Assembly (NCBI RefSeq): GCF_017916325.1
Contig: NC_090170.1
Coordinates: 61,001 to 125,000 of the forward strand
Reading direction: 5' to 3'
DNA from: Leishmania martiniquensis
Taxonomy: Eukaryota > Euglenozoa > Kinetoplastea > Trypanosomatida > Trypanosomatidae
Length of the DNA stretch: 64,000 bases
Shown: positions 37,064 through 47,582 of the stretch, piece after piece
Position numbering within the stretch: position 1 is the stretch's first letter
Layout: every line of letters starts with the position of its first letter
Made by a program: the position numbers and the translations under genes
The notes under the pieces: generated by a model
What the model saw: the letters and a program-made list of their open reading frames with translations, nothing else
Database searches by the model: none
Told to the model about the DNA's origin: nothing

Positions 37064-40000
37064 GAACACGCCCCCTCTCCTCCCCCGGTCGGTCTTGTCG
37101 ATTCTCCTGTCTGCGCTGATAGCGAGGCGAGTGTAACCACGTGAGAAACGGCGCTGCGGCGAACATCTCTGCGTTCCTGCATATATGCTGAACATGCTCC
37201 TTCAACAGCGAATCAGACAGAATTCGTATGTACATAGGACCACAGCCCACCCACGGCTCCGGCGGCGCGGCTACGCCATGCCAAGGAGCCGAGAGTCAAC
37301 ACAAACTGCTTGGCGCTGTCCCAGTCCCTTGCAGTGTGCCATTGCGCACAGAGCAGTCAAGGCGCATGCTTACACTCAGCGTGACTGCAACGCAGCAAAG
37401 GCAAAGGAAAGGAAAAGCAGCGGTGGGTTGTTTGTGCTCGCTGAATCACCGACACGATTCGTAGTGAGCTGGCCCGATCGTGATCATGGTAGCATGCCTG
37501 TGCTGCACAGCGCCAGCCCGGACCTCTCCGCCGACACCAAAGGTACCGCCGCCGGGCCCGCAGGCAGTCTGCGAGCTCTGTGCCTCCCCCCACCCCGAAA
37601 GAAGCGAATATGGATTTCCGACGGAGAGGATGGCCATCAGAGTCTTGGTAGACCGAGAAGAAAGAAATGATGACACAATATACATTGGCGGCGCTGATGA
37701 CCGCTTGCTGATCTCATGAAGGTGTGATGACGGCAAAGTTGCCACTGCTGGAGGACGCTGATTTCGTCGTCGGCGAGGTGAGCAGGTGCAGCAGCAGCGT
37801 TTCTCTGCTCGATATGGGCGCTGTGTATCCCATGCTCGCCCCTCCACGGCCCTTTGCTGCTGCCTGTTCTGTACCATGCACCGTGTGGCCGACGACGCAT
37901 CAAGCGTGAAAAGCGCCCAACGAGAGGGGGAAAAGGTCAACGGAAAAAGATGATATTCGCGTCGGCAGCGCTCACAGGTGGGTCTCGCTAAACTCGGTCG
38001 GCGTGGGCCTATTCGTCACGCGACAATATCAGCTCTTTGCTGGCGTTTCTCTACCTCTGTGCATCTGCTATCCATCGCTCCAGAGCGGGTGCGCCTCACA
38101 CGAAGCGTACGAAACTGAGCACGGTCGAGCAGAGAAGAGAGCTGTGTAGGGGCGTGTCTATTCGCATGTATGCAGGTCTCGTTGCTGGGATGCATTCGCG
38201 GTTCGAAGAGCTGTGCATGTCTGATGAAGTGTGGTCTTAAGGTGCAGCCCTTCGCTCTTTCCTCTCCCTCGACGCCTCTTCTGCGCATCAGCACTGAAGC
38301 ATCAAAGGCGACACGCGCACGTTTGGCGGCCGTGATCAGGAAAGCCCAACTGCAGAGGCAAGAAAGGCGCAAGAGGCTTTCTCAAGGGCAGCGCCGCCGC
38401 GCTCGGCCATGATGAAGCAACAAGAACAGGAGACTCCCATGCGCATAGCTGCTGCAGAGCGCTGCACCCAACGGAATAGCGTTGAGGAGAGTGTTTTCTC
38501 CTCTTTTGCGAAGGCGTCACAGCGTAGGCTCAGGGCGGCCCCCGCTCCCGCACACACAGGTTCGCCATGAAGCAAAAGAGGCACGCATTGCCTCGTGCAG
38601 GTTAGTGGGCGGCACTGCTCTGCCACTCGTACGTATCACTGTTAACTCGCTCAAGCGTGCCACTCTTTCCTCGGTGCGCAGGACGGCTCTTGTCCTCTTT
38701 CATCTGATCTCGCGATTGGTGTACATGTTGATGAGGCTGCTGGCGATCCCGTCGCAGCGGCTCACGAGTGACCGTCCGCTGACCTCCGCACCACAGGGTG
38801 GGCGCCGCATCGTGGTGCTCACTTCCGCAAAGGACATGGCGGACGGCAATTTCTTGTCGACTAGAAAGATTCACATTATTTTCTTTCATTTCATTGGTGC
38901 CCGCTGCCGCGCCATCTGCAAGGGGGAGCTGGCGGAGGGCGGGGAGGGAGGAAGAATGCCAAAGGAACCGTACTTGTCGTTCCTGGCCGGGAGGACTTGG
39001 GGCAAATGCACCACTTAGAGCGACTAACTCACAGGCGCCTGGCAAAAGGTGCACACGTGCAATATTTTGTATCACGTGACATGGACTCCGCACCTCTTAC
39101 GCAACTGTAGCTCATCTGCGTCACGATCACCCAGCACATGCGCACCTTGATACAGTGGCTCTCGACACACGAGCAACTGTGTGCGCGCGTGCAGGGAAGC
39201 CGCCGATCTTCGTCCCGAGTCGCAGCGGTGCTGAAATGACGTTCCTGAAAGCAGCCGTGGAGCTGAAAGCATGTGCTGCCGGCGCCATGGCGGAGATGGC
39301 TGTCACTGCCGCCCTGTGCTACCCTGCAGTTCCCCTGAAGCTTAGAGGCAAGAAAGGGGGATCAGTCCTCTGAAACCGCGCGACTTACTTCACTCACCAC
39401 TGGCACAGAGGGTGTATATCGAAAACAAAAGGAGACCTGCCGGGGGGGCTCACAGGTTCGCTGCAGAGCAACCGCCAGCTGTTTCACTCACCTCCCCTGT
39501 CGATAGGCTCCGGTCGAAAATTGCTGGGCAGACAACCAAAGTCATCTGGACGTGCCTCGTGCGGCGCCTGTCACGTCGGTGCTCCACCTGACTGCTACAG
39601 ATGTGCCATACGGTGCGCCGTATTACTCGCCTGAGCTGTGGTCTCTGTAGAGAGGTACAGGTATTCATTGAAGTGCCGCGCGTGTGTGCAATCGAACTTT
39701 ACCGCAACGGAAACAAAAGCAGCAAGCAGAAAATGCTCGCAGAAAACGGCGCATAGGGGTGCGCTGCACAGTGTCACACTAGCGGTTCTGGTCTGCGGCT
39801 TTATGGCAGTTCTTTCATCTCTCGCTGCTACAGAGAGGAAGGGGGAGGGGGAGAAGCGGCATATTTCAGTCAAGGAACACAATGGTGGAACTCATGGGCC
39901 TCTACCCCAACGTATGTCTCACTCGGCTTGCTCTCTACTTTGTCTTGCACCTGTCTTTCGCTTCGCCCTCTCCGGCTGCAGCCTACAGCCGCGAAGGACC

Positions 40001-40267
40001 TCATTGTATCCTCCCTCCGCTGGCCATCAATCTTCTCACCTTCGAGGCAGCTTGAGGGCATCGAGGCTCATCAGCCGCCTTGTCATCACCGCTCCTCGCA
40101 TTTGTGCGCGCTACTGCTGCATTGCCAGAGGTGGCCTGCAGGGGACCTCCTTCGCCATTACAGTGCTTCAAACTACTGGCGCCGCTGAAGTGCGCCTTGC
40201 GCCCAACGACACGTGCCTTTCGCATTGTGCATGATGCACACTAGCTGGCTACTGGTGCTACTTCGAT
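37064..40267. other. 3.2-kb non-coding stretch
   Basis: A long spacer before the Pro-Ala-repeat gene. Two short plus-strand frames at 37480-37719 and 37724-37909 have some protein-like composition but no usual gene layout. Longer frames at 38482-39018 and 39638-40234 are not convincing. It is likely 3' UTR of the 77-aa gene plus flanking sequence. No tRNA or known repeat was identified. Confidence 0.5.
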
Positions 40268-43200
40268 ATGCGCCGCCTTCATCGGCACATTGGGTGCCGT
40301 GCTCGGATGGCGGGCTCCCCTTCAGGCGCCTCTAGAAACGCGACCTCCCTGGTTGTAGGAATAAACATGCAGGCATCGAAACCGCCGGCCAAGCCTCCTC
40401 CTGCCACTCTATCCTCCGTTACATCTGCTTCCTCTTATAGGTCGGAGCCCGCACCCGCCGCACCTGCTGCACCGCGGACCGCACCTGCTGCACCGCAGCC
40501 CGCACCTGCTGTACCGCAGCCCGCACCTGCTGCACCTGCTGCACCGCAGCCCGCACCTGCTGCACCTGCTGCACCGCAGCCCGCACCCGCCGCACCTGCT
40601 GCACCGCGGACCGCACCTGCTGCACCTGCTGTACCGCGGACCGCACCCGCCGCACCTGCTGCACCTGCTGCACCGCGGACCGCACCCGCCGCACCTGCTG
40701 TACCGCGGACCGCACCCGCCGCACCTGCTGTACCGCAGCCCGCACCCGCCGCACCTGCTGCACCTGCTGTACCGCGGACCGCACCCGCCGCACCTGCTGC
40801 ACCTGCTGCACCGCAGCCCGCACCCGCCGCACCTGCTGCACCGCGGACCGCACCCGCCGCACCTGCTGCACCTGCTGCACCGCGGACCGCACCCGCCGCA
40901 CCTGCTGTACCGCGGACCGCACCCGCCGCACCTGCTGTACCGCAGCCCGCACCCGCCGCACCTGCTGCACCTGCTGTACCGCGGACCGCACCCGCCGCAC
41001 CTGCTGCACCTGCTGCACCGCAGCCCGCACCCGCCGCACCTGCTGCACCGCGGACCGCACCCGCCGCACCTGCTGCACCTGCTGCACCGCGGACCGCACC
41101 CGCCGCACCTGCTGTACCGCGGACCGCACCCGCCGCACCTGCTGTACCGCAGCCCGCACCCGCCGCACCTGCTGCACCTGCTGTACCGCGGACCGCACCC
41201 GCCGCACCTGCTGTACCGCAGCCCGCACCCGCCGCACCTGCTGCACCTGCTGCACCGCGGACCGCACCTGCTGCACCTGCTGCACCGCGGACCGCACCCG
41301 CCGCACCTGCTGTACCGCGGACCGCACCCGCCGCACCTGCTGTACCGCAGCCCGCACCCGCCGCACCTGCTGCACCTGCTGCACCGCGGACCGCACCTGC
41401 TGCACCTGCTGTACCGCAGCCCGCACCCGCCGCACCTGCTGTACCGCGGACCGCACCCGCCGCACCTGCTGTACCGCGGACCGCACCTGCTGCACCTGCT
41501 GCACCGCGGACCGCACCCGCCGCACCTGCTGCACCTGCTGCACCGCGGACCGCACCCGCCGCACCTGCTGTACCGCGGACCGCACCCGCCGCACCTGCTG
41601 CACCGCGGACCGCACCTGCTGCACCTGCTGCACCGCAGCCCGCACCCGCCGCACCTGCTGCACCGCGGACCGCACCTGCTGCACCTGCTGCACCGCGGAC
41701 CGCACCCGCCGCACCTGCTGTACCGCGGACCGCACCCGCCGCACCTGCTGTACCGCAGCCCGCACCCGCCGCACCTGCTGCACCTGCTGCACCGCGGACC
41801 GCACCTGCTGCACCTGCTGTACCGCAGCCCGCACCCGCCGCACCTGCTGTACCGCGGACCGCACCCGCCGCACCTGCTGCACCTGCTGCACCGCGGACCG
41901 CACCCGCCGCACCTGCTGTACCGCGGACCGCACCCGCCGCACCTGCTGCACCGCGGACCGCACCTGCTGCACCTGCTGCACCGCAGCCCGCACCCGCCGC
42001 ACCTGCTGCACCGCGGACCGCACCTGCTGCACCTGCTGCACCGCGGACCGCACCCGCCGCACCTGCTGCACCTGCTGTACCGCGGACCGCACCCGCCGCA
42101 CCTGCTGTACCGCGGACCGCACCCGCCGCACCTGCTGTACCGCAGCCCGCACCCGCCGCACCTGCTGCACCTGCTGTACCGCGGACCGCACCCGCCGCAC
42201 CTGCTGTACCGCAGCCCGCACCCGCCGCACCTGCTGCACCTGCTGCACCGCGGACCGCACCTGCTGCACCTGCTGCACCGCGGACCGCACCCGCCGCACC
42301 TGCTGTACCGCGGACCGCACCCGCCGCACCTGCTGTACCGCAGCCCGCACCCGCCGCACCTGCTGCACCTGCTGCACCGCGGACCGCACCTGCTGCACCT
42401 GCTGTACCGCAGCCCGCACCCGCCGCACCTGCTGCACCGCGGACCGCACCCGCCGCACCTGCTGTACCGCAGCCCGCACCCGCCGCACCTGCTGCACCGC
42501 GGACCGCACCTGCTGCACCTGCTGCACCGCAGCCCGCACCCGCCGCACCTGCTGCACCGCGGACCGCACCTGCTGCACCTGCTGCACCGCGGACCGCACC
42601 CGCCGCACCTGCTGCACCTGCTGTACCGCGGACCGCACCTGCTGCACCGCGGACCGCACCTGCTGCACCTGCTGCACCTGCTGTACCGCGGACCGCACCT
42701 GCTGCACCGCGGACCGCACCTGCTGCACCGCAGCCCGCACCCTATGATCTGGGGAGGGAGGAGTCAGAGAAGAGCAGTGCACATGGATTAAGTGATGATG
42801 TTGGACTCCAAAGATGTGCAAACAGAGGTTTGACATCTCAAGCGCTCGGGCGCTCGTACTGTGGTCGGCAACACAGCGGGTTAAGCACGCTAGTGCTTGC
42901 TGAGGCGGCTCTTTCAAGTGTTTCCGAAGATGCTGCTGTACCTTTTCAGCATCCCTCGGTACCCCCGCGGGCTACTTCATCGACACATGCTCACATTGCG
43001 CCTCCTTCCATGAGTGTGGCGCTGGAACCGGACAGCAAGGCCACCGAAGGAAAGCTTTTCGAGGCTCTTCAACCCTCGCTGTCCACGCGTATCGAGGCTG
43101 CCGTGCGACAGGGCAAAGCAGCGCATTCCACGAAGGCTTCTCGTTCAGGTCAGCAGCCGTTGGTAGAGCAACTTGATCGAGATAGTCTTTGTGAGGTCGC

Positions 43201-45775
43201 GGAGACGCTCGCTGATTCTTCCGGGCCTGCCGAAGAAGAGGCTGCTGGGGATTGGGCGTGGGCCAAGCGAGAAGAGCGACTGCAACCACTTCCGGCGTCG
43301 ATATCCGGCAGCATCGATCAGCATGAGATCCCGGCTGAGATAGGAGGTGACGACAGCAGCAATGTCAGTGAGAGCACTACCGTGGGGCCGAGTGGTAATG
43401 AGCTTTCAGAGGGTGAGTCGACGGCTCCTGCAGAGGCCGCAACGGTGGAGCGGTTGCCCGGTGATCTGTGGTGCAGTGCACACGCGGCAAGCTCTGAGAA
43501 AGGCACCAGCTCGCCGCCGAGCTCCCCATGGACGGATGACAGTGATGCGCGCCTTGTCGTATCAAGTTCTGTCACACCTCGACTGTACGCAATTACGGTG
43601 CAGTTACGAGGGCCTCCGTCGAGCCCAATGGCTTGTGTCAAAGCCGTGGCAGACGCATTGAACGCGGTGGAGGCGCACTGCGAGGCGGCCATCACCACCC
43701 ACGCTGCAGGCAGGGCCAACTCGACGCTGAGTGCAGCACCGGAGATAACTGTAACATGGTGCGCTTTGCCGAAGTGCCCCTTCTTCGTGGCGACCCAAAG
43801 TCCAGCTGAGCTGCCGTTAACGCAGCGTGTGAGTTATGTGGAGGCGAAGGAGGCGGTGATGAAGCGGTTCCACCACCTTGTGGCACGATTCAGAGAGCGC
43901 GTATGTTTTGTCGCCGTGGCCATCTCCGCATCTGTGCATGACTTTGGCGCAGAGGTGTTTTTCGCATGCCCAGTGCGGCGGCTGCTCTCTGAGGGGGAAG
44001 CGTTTTGTGATGAAAGCAACAATGCGGCAGCACCGGTCGGGCCGTCTTCGCTTCTTGGTGCCACCATCTCGGTTGGGTTCCCGTTGAGCCGCGCAGGAAT
44101 TTTCCCCTCGAGCTCCACAGTCGCCTCCCTGCAACGACTCTGTGGGTCATTCCACACGGTGAAATGGGTACCCGTGCTGCACACGTACGACGCGAGCGGC
44201 CTGGCTGATGTTGGGTTGCTGAGCCTCCACGACGCTGTCACTGGCGCCTCGGGCAAGAGGAAGGCGAAGCAATGGCCGCTGTTGCTTGAGCAGTTCATCC
44301 TTGGGCACGTGTGTCAGTCCTCTGCGCAGCGTCGGCGCGTTGTGGAGATGTTCTTGTGGAGTGGCGGCTTTTACGACGCTGCGGCGCGTCGTCAGACAGC
44401 TGGCGCCATGGCAGCAGATATCGCAGACGCTTGGCACGCGTATGCAGTGGAGGCCCTTAGTCGGCATCCGTCATCCACCGACGCGGACGCTGCGCGAGGA
44501 GATGCTGCGAGCGCCGCCAGAGCTCAGCAACTTCTGGCAACACCCCCCTGTAGGGCTGCGGCTCATGCTGTGCAGGTGCGCACGAGGTCTCTCCGCCACG
44601 CTCTCCCTCCTCTGCCGCACTACCGCTTCCTTGCTTTCCCGCATGCGCAGCATTCTCTGTGGATGAGTAAGATGCAAACACTGTCCACCACAGTCGAGTC
44701 CGCTGGAGCAGCCGTGCTCCTCGACTGCTCTGATAAGGCTTTGAGGCACACTTTGGAGTTGGTGGAGGCGCATCTCGTTGGCACCGCAGCGCAGCGGGAC
44801 CGTCTGCCCTACCTGAACGTCGTGCTGCTTGGAGAGGCTGCCGCTGCGCAGCTGGTTCTCCGACGCCTGCCCTGCGCTGCTGTCATCTCTTCCGCGTCTG
44901 CCTTTTACGAACTGGGGCATGCCTCTGTGCAGCAGGTGCGCCTCTACGCCTCGCCTAAGTGGCCAACGGATCTTCAGCAGGACACTCTGTTGGCAGCGTT
45001 GACTTACCTTCAGCGTCGTGGAGTACCTCACATCGTCGCCGCTAGCGCGGCGCCACAGCGGCTTCTGCTAGCACTTTGTGAAGAGGCGGTGCTGCTTGCA
45101 CATTCGCTGCCAGATGCCACGACTGTCGAATCCGCTGCCAAGGCGCAGCTGGGACTTTTTGTGGGGCCTTTCAGCCTCATGGACGCCTACGGCACCGTTG
45201 CTGTTGCTTCCATGGCAGCGGAGGAGCGGACGCGGGCTGCGGCGGCCAGGGACGTAGCGACTCGAGCTGCTGTGGCCCCCGTGTACCGACTGGAGAGCTG
45301 CATGCGGTCTATGGCTCGTGATGGACTCCTGGGAGCAAGAGGTCCGCGTGGAGGCTTTTACGGTCCTGCTGCGGAAATGAAGAGAAGGGGTGTGGCTGCT
45401 CCGCTGCTTCGCGAGGCGGTGCTGAGCACGTACATTCGTCATGGAATGACTCCAGCTGAGGTGGGCGACCGGCTTCGCGCAGCCGTGTTGAACGTGGCGT
45501 GCGAGCTGCTCACCGATGGCGAGGTACAGCGGGCCGATGATGTTGACCTCTTGTCGATGAGTGCCCTCGGCTGGCGGGAGGAGACCGGAGGTGTTCTTTA
45601 TCAGGTGGATCACCTGGGGGCGGATGCCCTGCCACGGCTGGTGGGGCACATGACATGTTTGGCCTCCACAGGTATTGCACCACACCTCGCTCCTCATCCT
45701 TTGCTTTTGCGCATGGTTGCAGAGAAGGTGCGCTTCGCCAACCTCAACACTAGTGGCCTGCTTTCACAAGTGTAG
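40268..45775 (+). CDS. Pro-Ala-repeat protein with degenerate trifunctional-enzyme-like C-terminus
   Basis: An 1835-aa protein in three parts. Residues about 60-825 are a near-perfect Pro-Ala array. Residues 826-1095 are acidic, Ser-rich and disordered. From about 1100 there are traces of the fatty-acid beta-oxidation multifunctional enzyme: an enoyl-CoA-hydratase-like segment with CFVAVAISASVHDFGAEVFF and GFPLSRAGIF, then an NAD-binding-like segment (RFLAFPHAQHSLW, VLLDCSDKAL), then the helical C-terminal domain (GPFSLMDAYG; LRAAVLNVACELL followed by ADDVDLLSMSALGW). The catalytic Glu of the hydratase and the GxGxxG of the dehydrogenase are not preserved, so enzymatic activity is unlikely. 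ATGs at 40307 and 40367 are alternative starts. Confidence 0.8.
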   Translation: MRRLHRHIGCRARMAGSPSGASRNATSLVVGINMQASKPPAKPPPATLSSVTSASSYRSEPAPAAPAAPRTAPAAPQPAPAVPQPAPAAPAAPQPAPAAPAAPQPAPAAPAAPRTAPAAPAVPRTAPAAPAAPAAPRTAPAAPAVPRTAPAAPAVPQPAPAAPAAPAVPRTAPAAPAAPAAPQPAPAAPAAPRTAPAAPAAPAAPRTAPAAPAVPRTAPAAPAVPQPAPAAPAAPAVPRTAPAAPAAPAAPQPAPAAPAAPRTAPAAPAAPAAPRTAPAAPAVPRTAPAAPAVPQPAPAAPAAPAVPRTAPAAPAVPQPAPAAPAAPAAPRTAPAAPAAPRTAPAAPAVPRTAPAAPAVPQPAPAAPAAPAAPRTAPAAPAVPQPAPAAPAVPRTAPAAPAVPRTAPAAPAAPRTAPAAPAAPAAPRTAPAAPAVPRTAPAAPAAPRTAPAAPAAPQPAPAAPAAPRTAPAAPAAPRTAPAAPAVPRTAPAAPAVPQPAPAAPAAPAAPRTAPAAPAVPQPAPAAPAVPRTAPAAPAAPAAPRTAPAAPAVPRTAPAAPAAPRTAPAAPAAPQPAPAAPAAPRTAPAAPAAPRTAPAAPAAPAVPRTAPAAPAVPRTAPAAPAVPQPAPAAPAAPAVPRTAPAAPAVPQPAPAAPAAPAAPRTAPAAPAAPRTAPAAPAVPRTAPAAPAVPQPAPAAPAAPAAPRTAPAAPAVPQPAPAAPAAPRTAPAAPAVPQPAPAAPAAPRTAPAAPAAPQPAPAAPAAPRTAPAAPAAPRTAPAAPAAPAVPRTAPAAPRTAPAAPAAPAVPRTAPAAPRTAPAAPQPAPYDLGREESEKSSAHGLSDDVGLQRCANRGLTSQALGRSYCGRQHSGLSTLVLAEAALSSVSEDAAVPFQHPSVPPRATSSTHAHIAPPSMSVALEPDSKATEGKLFEALQPSLSTRIEAAVRQGKAAHSTKASRSGQQPLVEQLDRDSLCEVAETLADSSGPAEEEAAGDWAWAKREERLQPLPASISGSIDQHEIPAEIGGDDSSNVSESTTVGPSGNELSEGESTAPAEAATVERLPGDLWCSAHAASSEKGTSSPPSSPWTDDSDARLVVSSSVTPRLYAITVQLRGPPSSPMACVKAVADALNAVEAHCEAAITTHAAGRANSTLSAAPEITVTWCALPKCPFFVATQSPAELPLTQRVSYVEAKEAVMKRFHHLVARFRERVCFVAVAISASVHDFGAEVFFACPVRRLLSEGEAFCDESNNAAAPVGPSSLLGATISVGFPLSRAGIFPSSSTVASLQRLCGSFHTVKWVPVLHTYDASGLADVGLLSLHDAVTGASGKRKAKQWPLLLEQFILGHVCQSSAQRRRVVEMFLWSGGFYDAAARRQTAGAMAADIADAWHAYAVEALSRHPSSTDADAARGDAASAARAQQLLATPPCRAAAHAVQVRTRSLRHALPPLPHYRFLAFPHAQHSLWMSKMQTLSTTVESAGAAVLLDCSDKALRHTLELVEAHLVGTAAQRDRLPYLNVVLLGEAAAAQLVLRRLPCAAVISSASAFYELGHASVQQVRLYASPKWPTDLQQDTLLAALTYLQRRGVPHIVAASAAPQRLLLALCEEAVLLAHSLPDATTVESAAKAQLGLFVGPFSLMDAYGTVAVASMAAEERTRAAAARDVATRAAVAPVYRLESCMRSMARDGLLGARGPRGGFYGPAAEMKRRGVAAPLLREAVLSTYIRHGMTPAEVGDRLRAAVLNVACELLTDGEVQRADDVDLLSMSALGWREETGGVLYQVDHLGADALPRLVGHMTCLASTGIAPHLAPHPLLLRMVAEKVRFANLNTSGLLSQV
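40446..42745 (+). repeat. Pro-Ala codon array, about 2.3 kb
   Basis: Tandem, interlaced units of about 24-45 bp. They encode PAPAAPAAP, RTAPAAPAVP and QPAPAAPAAP type blocks, built from GCACCTGCTGCACC and GCACCCGCCGCACC elements. The order of the units is itself repeated at larger scale, for example similar blocks near 40620-40760, 40880-41010 and 41090-41200, indicating recent expansion. The plus strand is strongly C-rich. Confidence 0.95.
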
Positions 45776-46598
45776 GGCGGTGCGTTTGGCCCCGTCATGT
45801 GCCTACGTGTGCACATGGCCTCTCTCTTTGCCGAGTGTCTTTGCCGCACGGCTACTTTGTTGTCAGCGTGAGGGTAGACGGAGAAGCTTGTGCGCGGCAC
45901 CCCTCCCTGCGGTCCCTCCCAGATGGTCCGGTTTACAGTCTCACTCGTCTGATCTCACTCATATTGCCAAGCACGGTTTCAGCTGTCGGAGCGGTAGTGG
46001 ACGAGGGGCGTCTCTCCCACGTCGTGCGATGGCTCTGGGTGGGGCTCGCGTGGCGGCGCCGTTGTTAAGTGAGCAGGGCGCTTTAGCGAATACGCTTCTG
46101 TTCGGGTGAAGCGAATGAATTGCACATCGTTCACCGCGTTGCTCATACGCACTACACTGTGCGCTCACGTACGTCCTGTCGGCTTGCGTTCACTTCCTCT
46201 CCCTTCGTGCCTTTGTCTTGCTTCCCTTTTGTCCGGCGTGACGGTGCCGACCGGGACGCTTTCTCATGCGGGTATGTATGACGTGCAACGGCCCTCATAT
46301 GCCCCCCCCCCCCCACTCACACGCGAACGCGCGGACGGGGGACGGCGGGCGCTTTTTTTCGACTCGCCCCACCGTCCTCACCGCATCTTGTTAGCCTTTC
46401 CACATATTGTGCTCAACTCAAGGAGCGCCACGTGCGTTGCGAAAGACGCGAGCACTTCCCTTCATCATCACGGCGAAGTTCCGCCTTTGTGGCTGTGTCG
46501 CTCGTGAGAAGGGCTGCCGATTATTTCGGCTCCTTACCTTTCAACCCTCAAACTGGCTAGTGCTGTGCGGGTTATTTTCTTGAGCCTCCGCCACCACG
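45776..46598. other. Intergenic spacer
   Basis: About 820 bp with a C10 or longer tract near 46303-46313 and a T-rich stretch. A CTAG acceptor candidate lies near 46557-46560. No gene seen. Confidence 0.5.
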
Positions 46599-47582
46599 AT
46601 GGTCGTCGACCCTCTCTCGCAAATCCTGTCTCAGGTGATTGACGACGTGAGTTTCTCTCAGACACATACGGTCAGTGATGACTTCAGGGTGTACCCGAAG
46701 TCTTCTATCGACAGTGTGAACACTCTCCAACAGGAGCAACGAAAGCGCGTTGATCAGACGTATGGCGCACGCGCACCATCCCCTGATTTTCTTGGCTCTC
46801 AGCTGCTGGCGGAGTATCGAGGCGAGGCGGCTTCGCTGCAGCTCGCTAAAGAGTCTGGCGACCCCAATTTTCCAACGACCATTTCTCGCATGACGGCCGA
46901 GCAGACGAAGCAGTTCAAGAAAGACATGAAGCAGCGCATTCACGAGTGGGAGGCTGCCGTGCGGGATGCAACAGGGCAGACAGACGTCTACCCGGACCAG
47001 AAGGCTGCGTTGCGAGCCATTTATGAACTCTACCGCGCCACCAAGATGAAGGTGCTGGGGTTGGAGCCGTCTGTCGGTTCCCACGGAGCAACAGCGGAGC
47101 CATCCGTCGCCGGTGGCCGCGACGTGTCGCAGAGCGTCAATGCGCAGGCGGCTAGTGCATCATCGGCGCCAGCTTCTTCGGTTGGCGGGGCGAGGGCGGA
47201 TAGCGCTCGCTCGAGCTCCTCGGTTGCCAAGGATGGTACTTCAGGCTCTACCAAAGCACCTTTGCGCACACCTGCCGCTCCTAGCGGCGAGAGCCGCGCA
47301 GCGACAAGCGGCGCTTCAGCTTCGGCTACGGCTGGCCGCGGGGCTGACTGGATTCAGCGCATCGAGCGGGTTCCACTGGGCACCGACAACGTGTCCACAA
47401 TGTCCGAGGAGGCTTTGCAGGTGGAGAAGCGCAGCTTGAAGCAGGTCCTGCACCGCTTCGAAAGTGACTTTGAGAAGTACAACGGCGTGCGTCCCGGTCG
47501 GCATGACCGCCACGGCTTCACTGTGGAGTACCACCGCTACGGTGAGCTCAAAAACGAGCTCGCGCGCCGTTCTCAAAAGTAG
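46599..47582 (+). CDS. FAM13-like C-terminal domain protein
   Basis: A 327-aa protein. The N-terminal 150 residues are globular and helical, with two conserved-looking blocks around SRMTAEQTKQFKKDMK and AALRAIYELYRATKM. A Ser/Ala/Gly-rich disordered linker covers about 150-255. The C-terminal segment, with LQVEKRSLKQVLHRFE and DFEKYNGVRPGRHDRHG then EYHRYGELKNEL, resembles the FAM13A-type motif (EK-x-LK-x-LxxFE-x-F, then YxxYxxLK). This motif has no assigned biochemical activity. The gene is well supported by composition, the start and a normal gap to the upstream gene. Confidence 0.78.
   Translation: MVVDPLSQILSQVIDDVSFSQTHTVSDDFRVYPKSSIDSVNTLQQEQRKRVDQTYGARAPSPDFLGSQLLAEYRGEAASLQLAKESGDPNFPTTISRMTAEQTKQFKKDMKQRIHEWEAAVRDATGQTDVYPDQKAALRAIYELYRATKMKVLGLEPSVGSHGATAEPSVAGGRDVSQSVNAQAASASSAPASSVGGARADSARSSSSVAKDGTSGSTKAPLRTPAAPSGESRAATSGASASATAGRGADWIQRIERVPLGTDNVSTMSEEALQVEKRSLKQVLHRFESDFEKYNGVRPGRHDRHGFTVEYHRYGELKNELARRSQK

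Noticed and set aside
38196..38212. GGTTCGA word resembling a tRNA box B
   Set aside because: No box A at the right distance and no cloverleaf pairing.
38482..39018. A 178-codon frame in the 3.2-kb spacer
   Set aside because: Composition is close to random translation of spacer, with no recognisable domain or supporting splice signal.
40419..42917. An 832-codon open frame on the minus strand, encoding Val/Gln/Arg repeats
   Set aside because: It is the antisense of the Pro-Ala codon array; the repeat unit is a multiple of three with no antisense stop, so the frame is open by composition. It lies on the wrong strand for this cluster.
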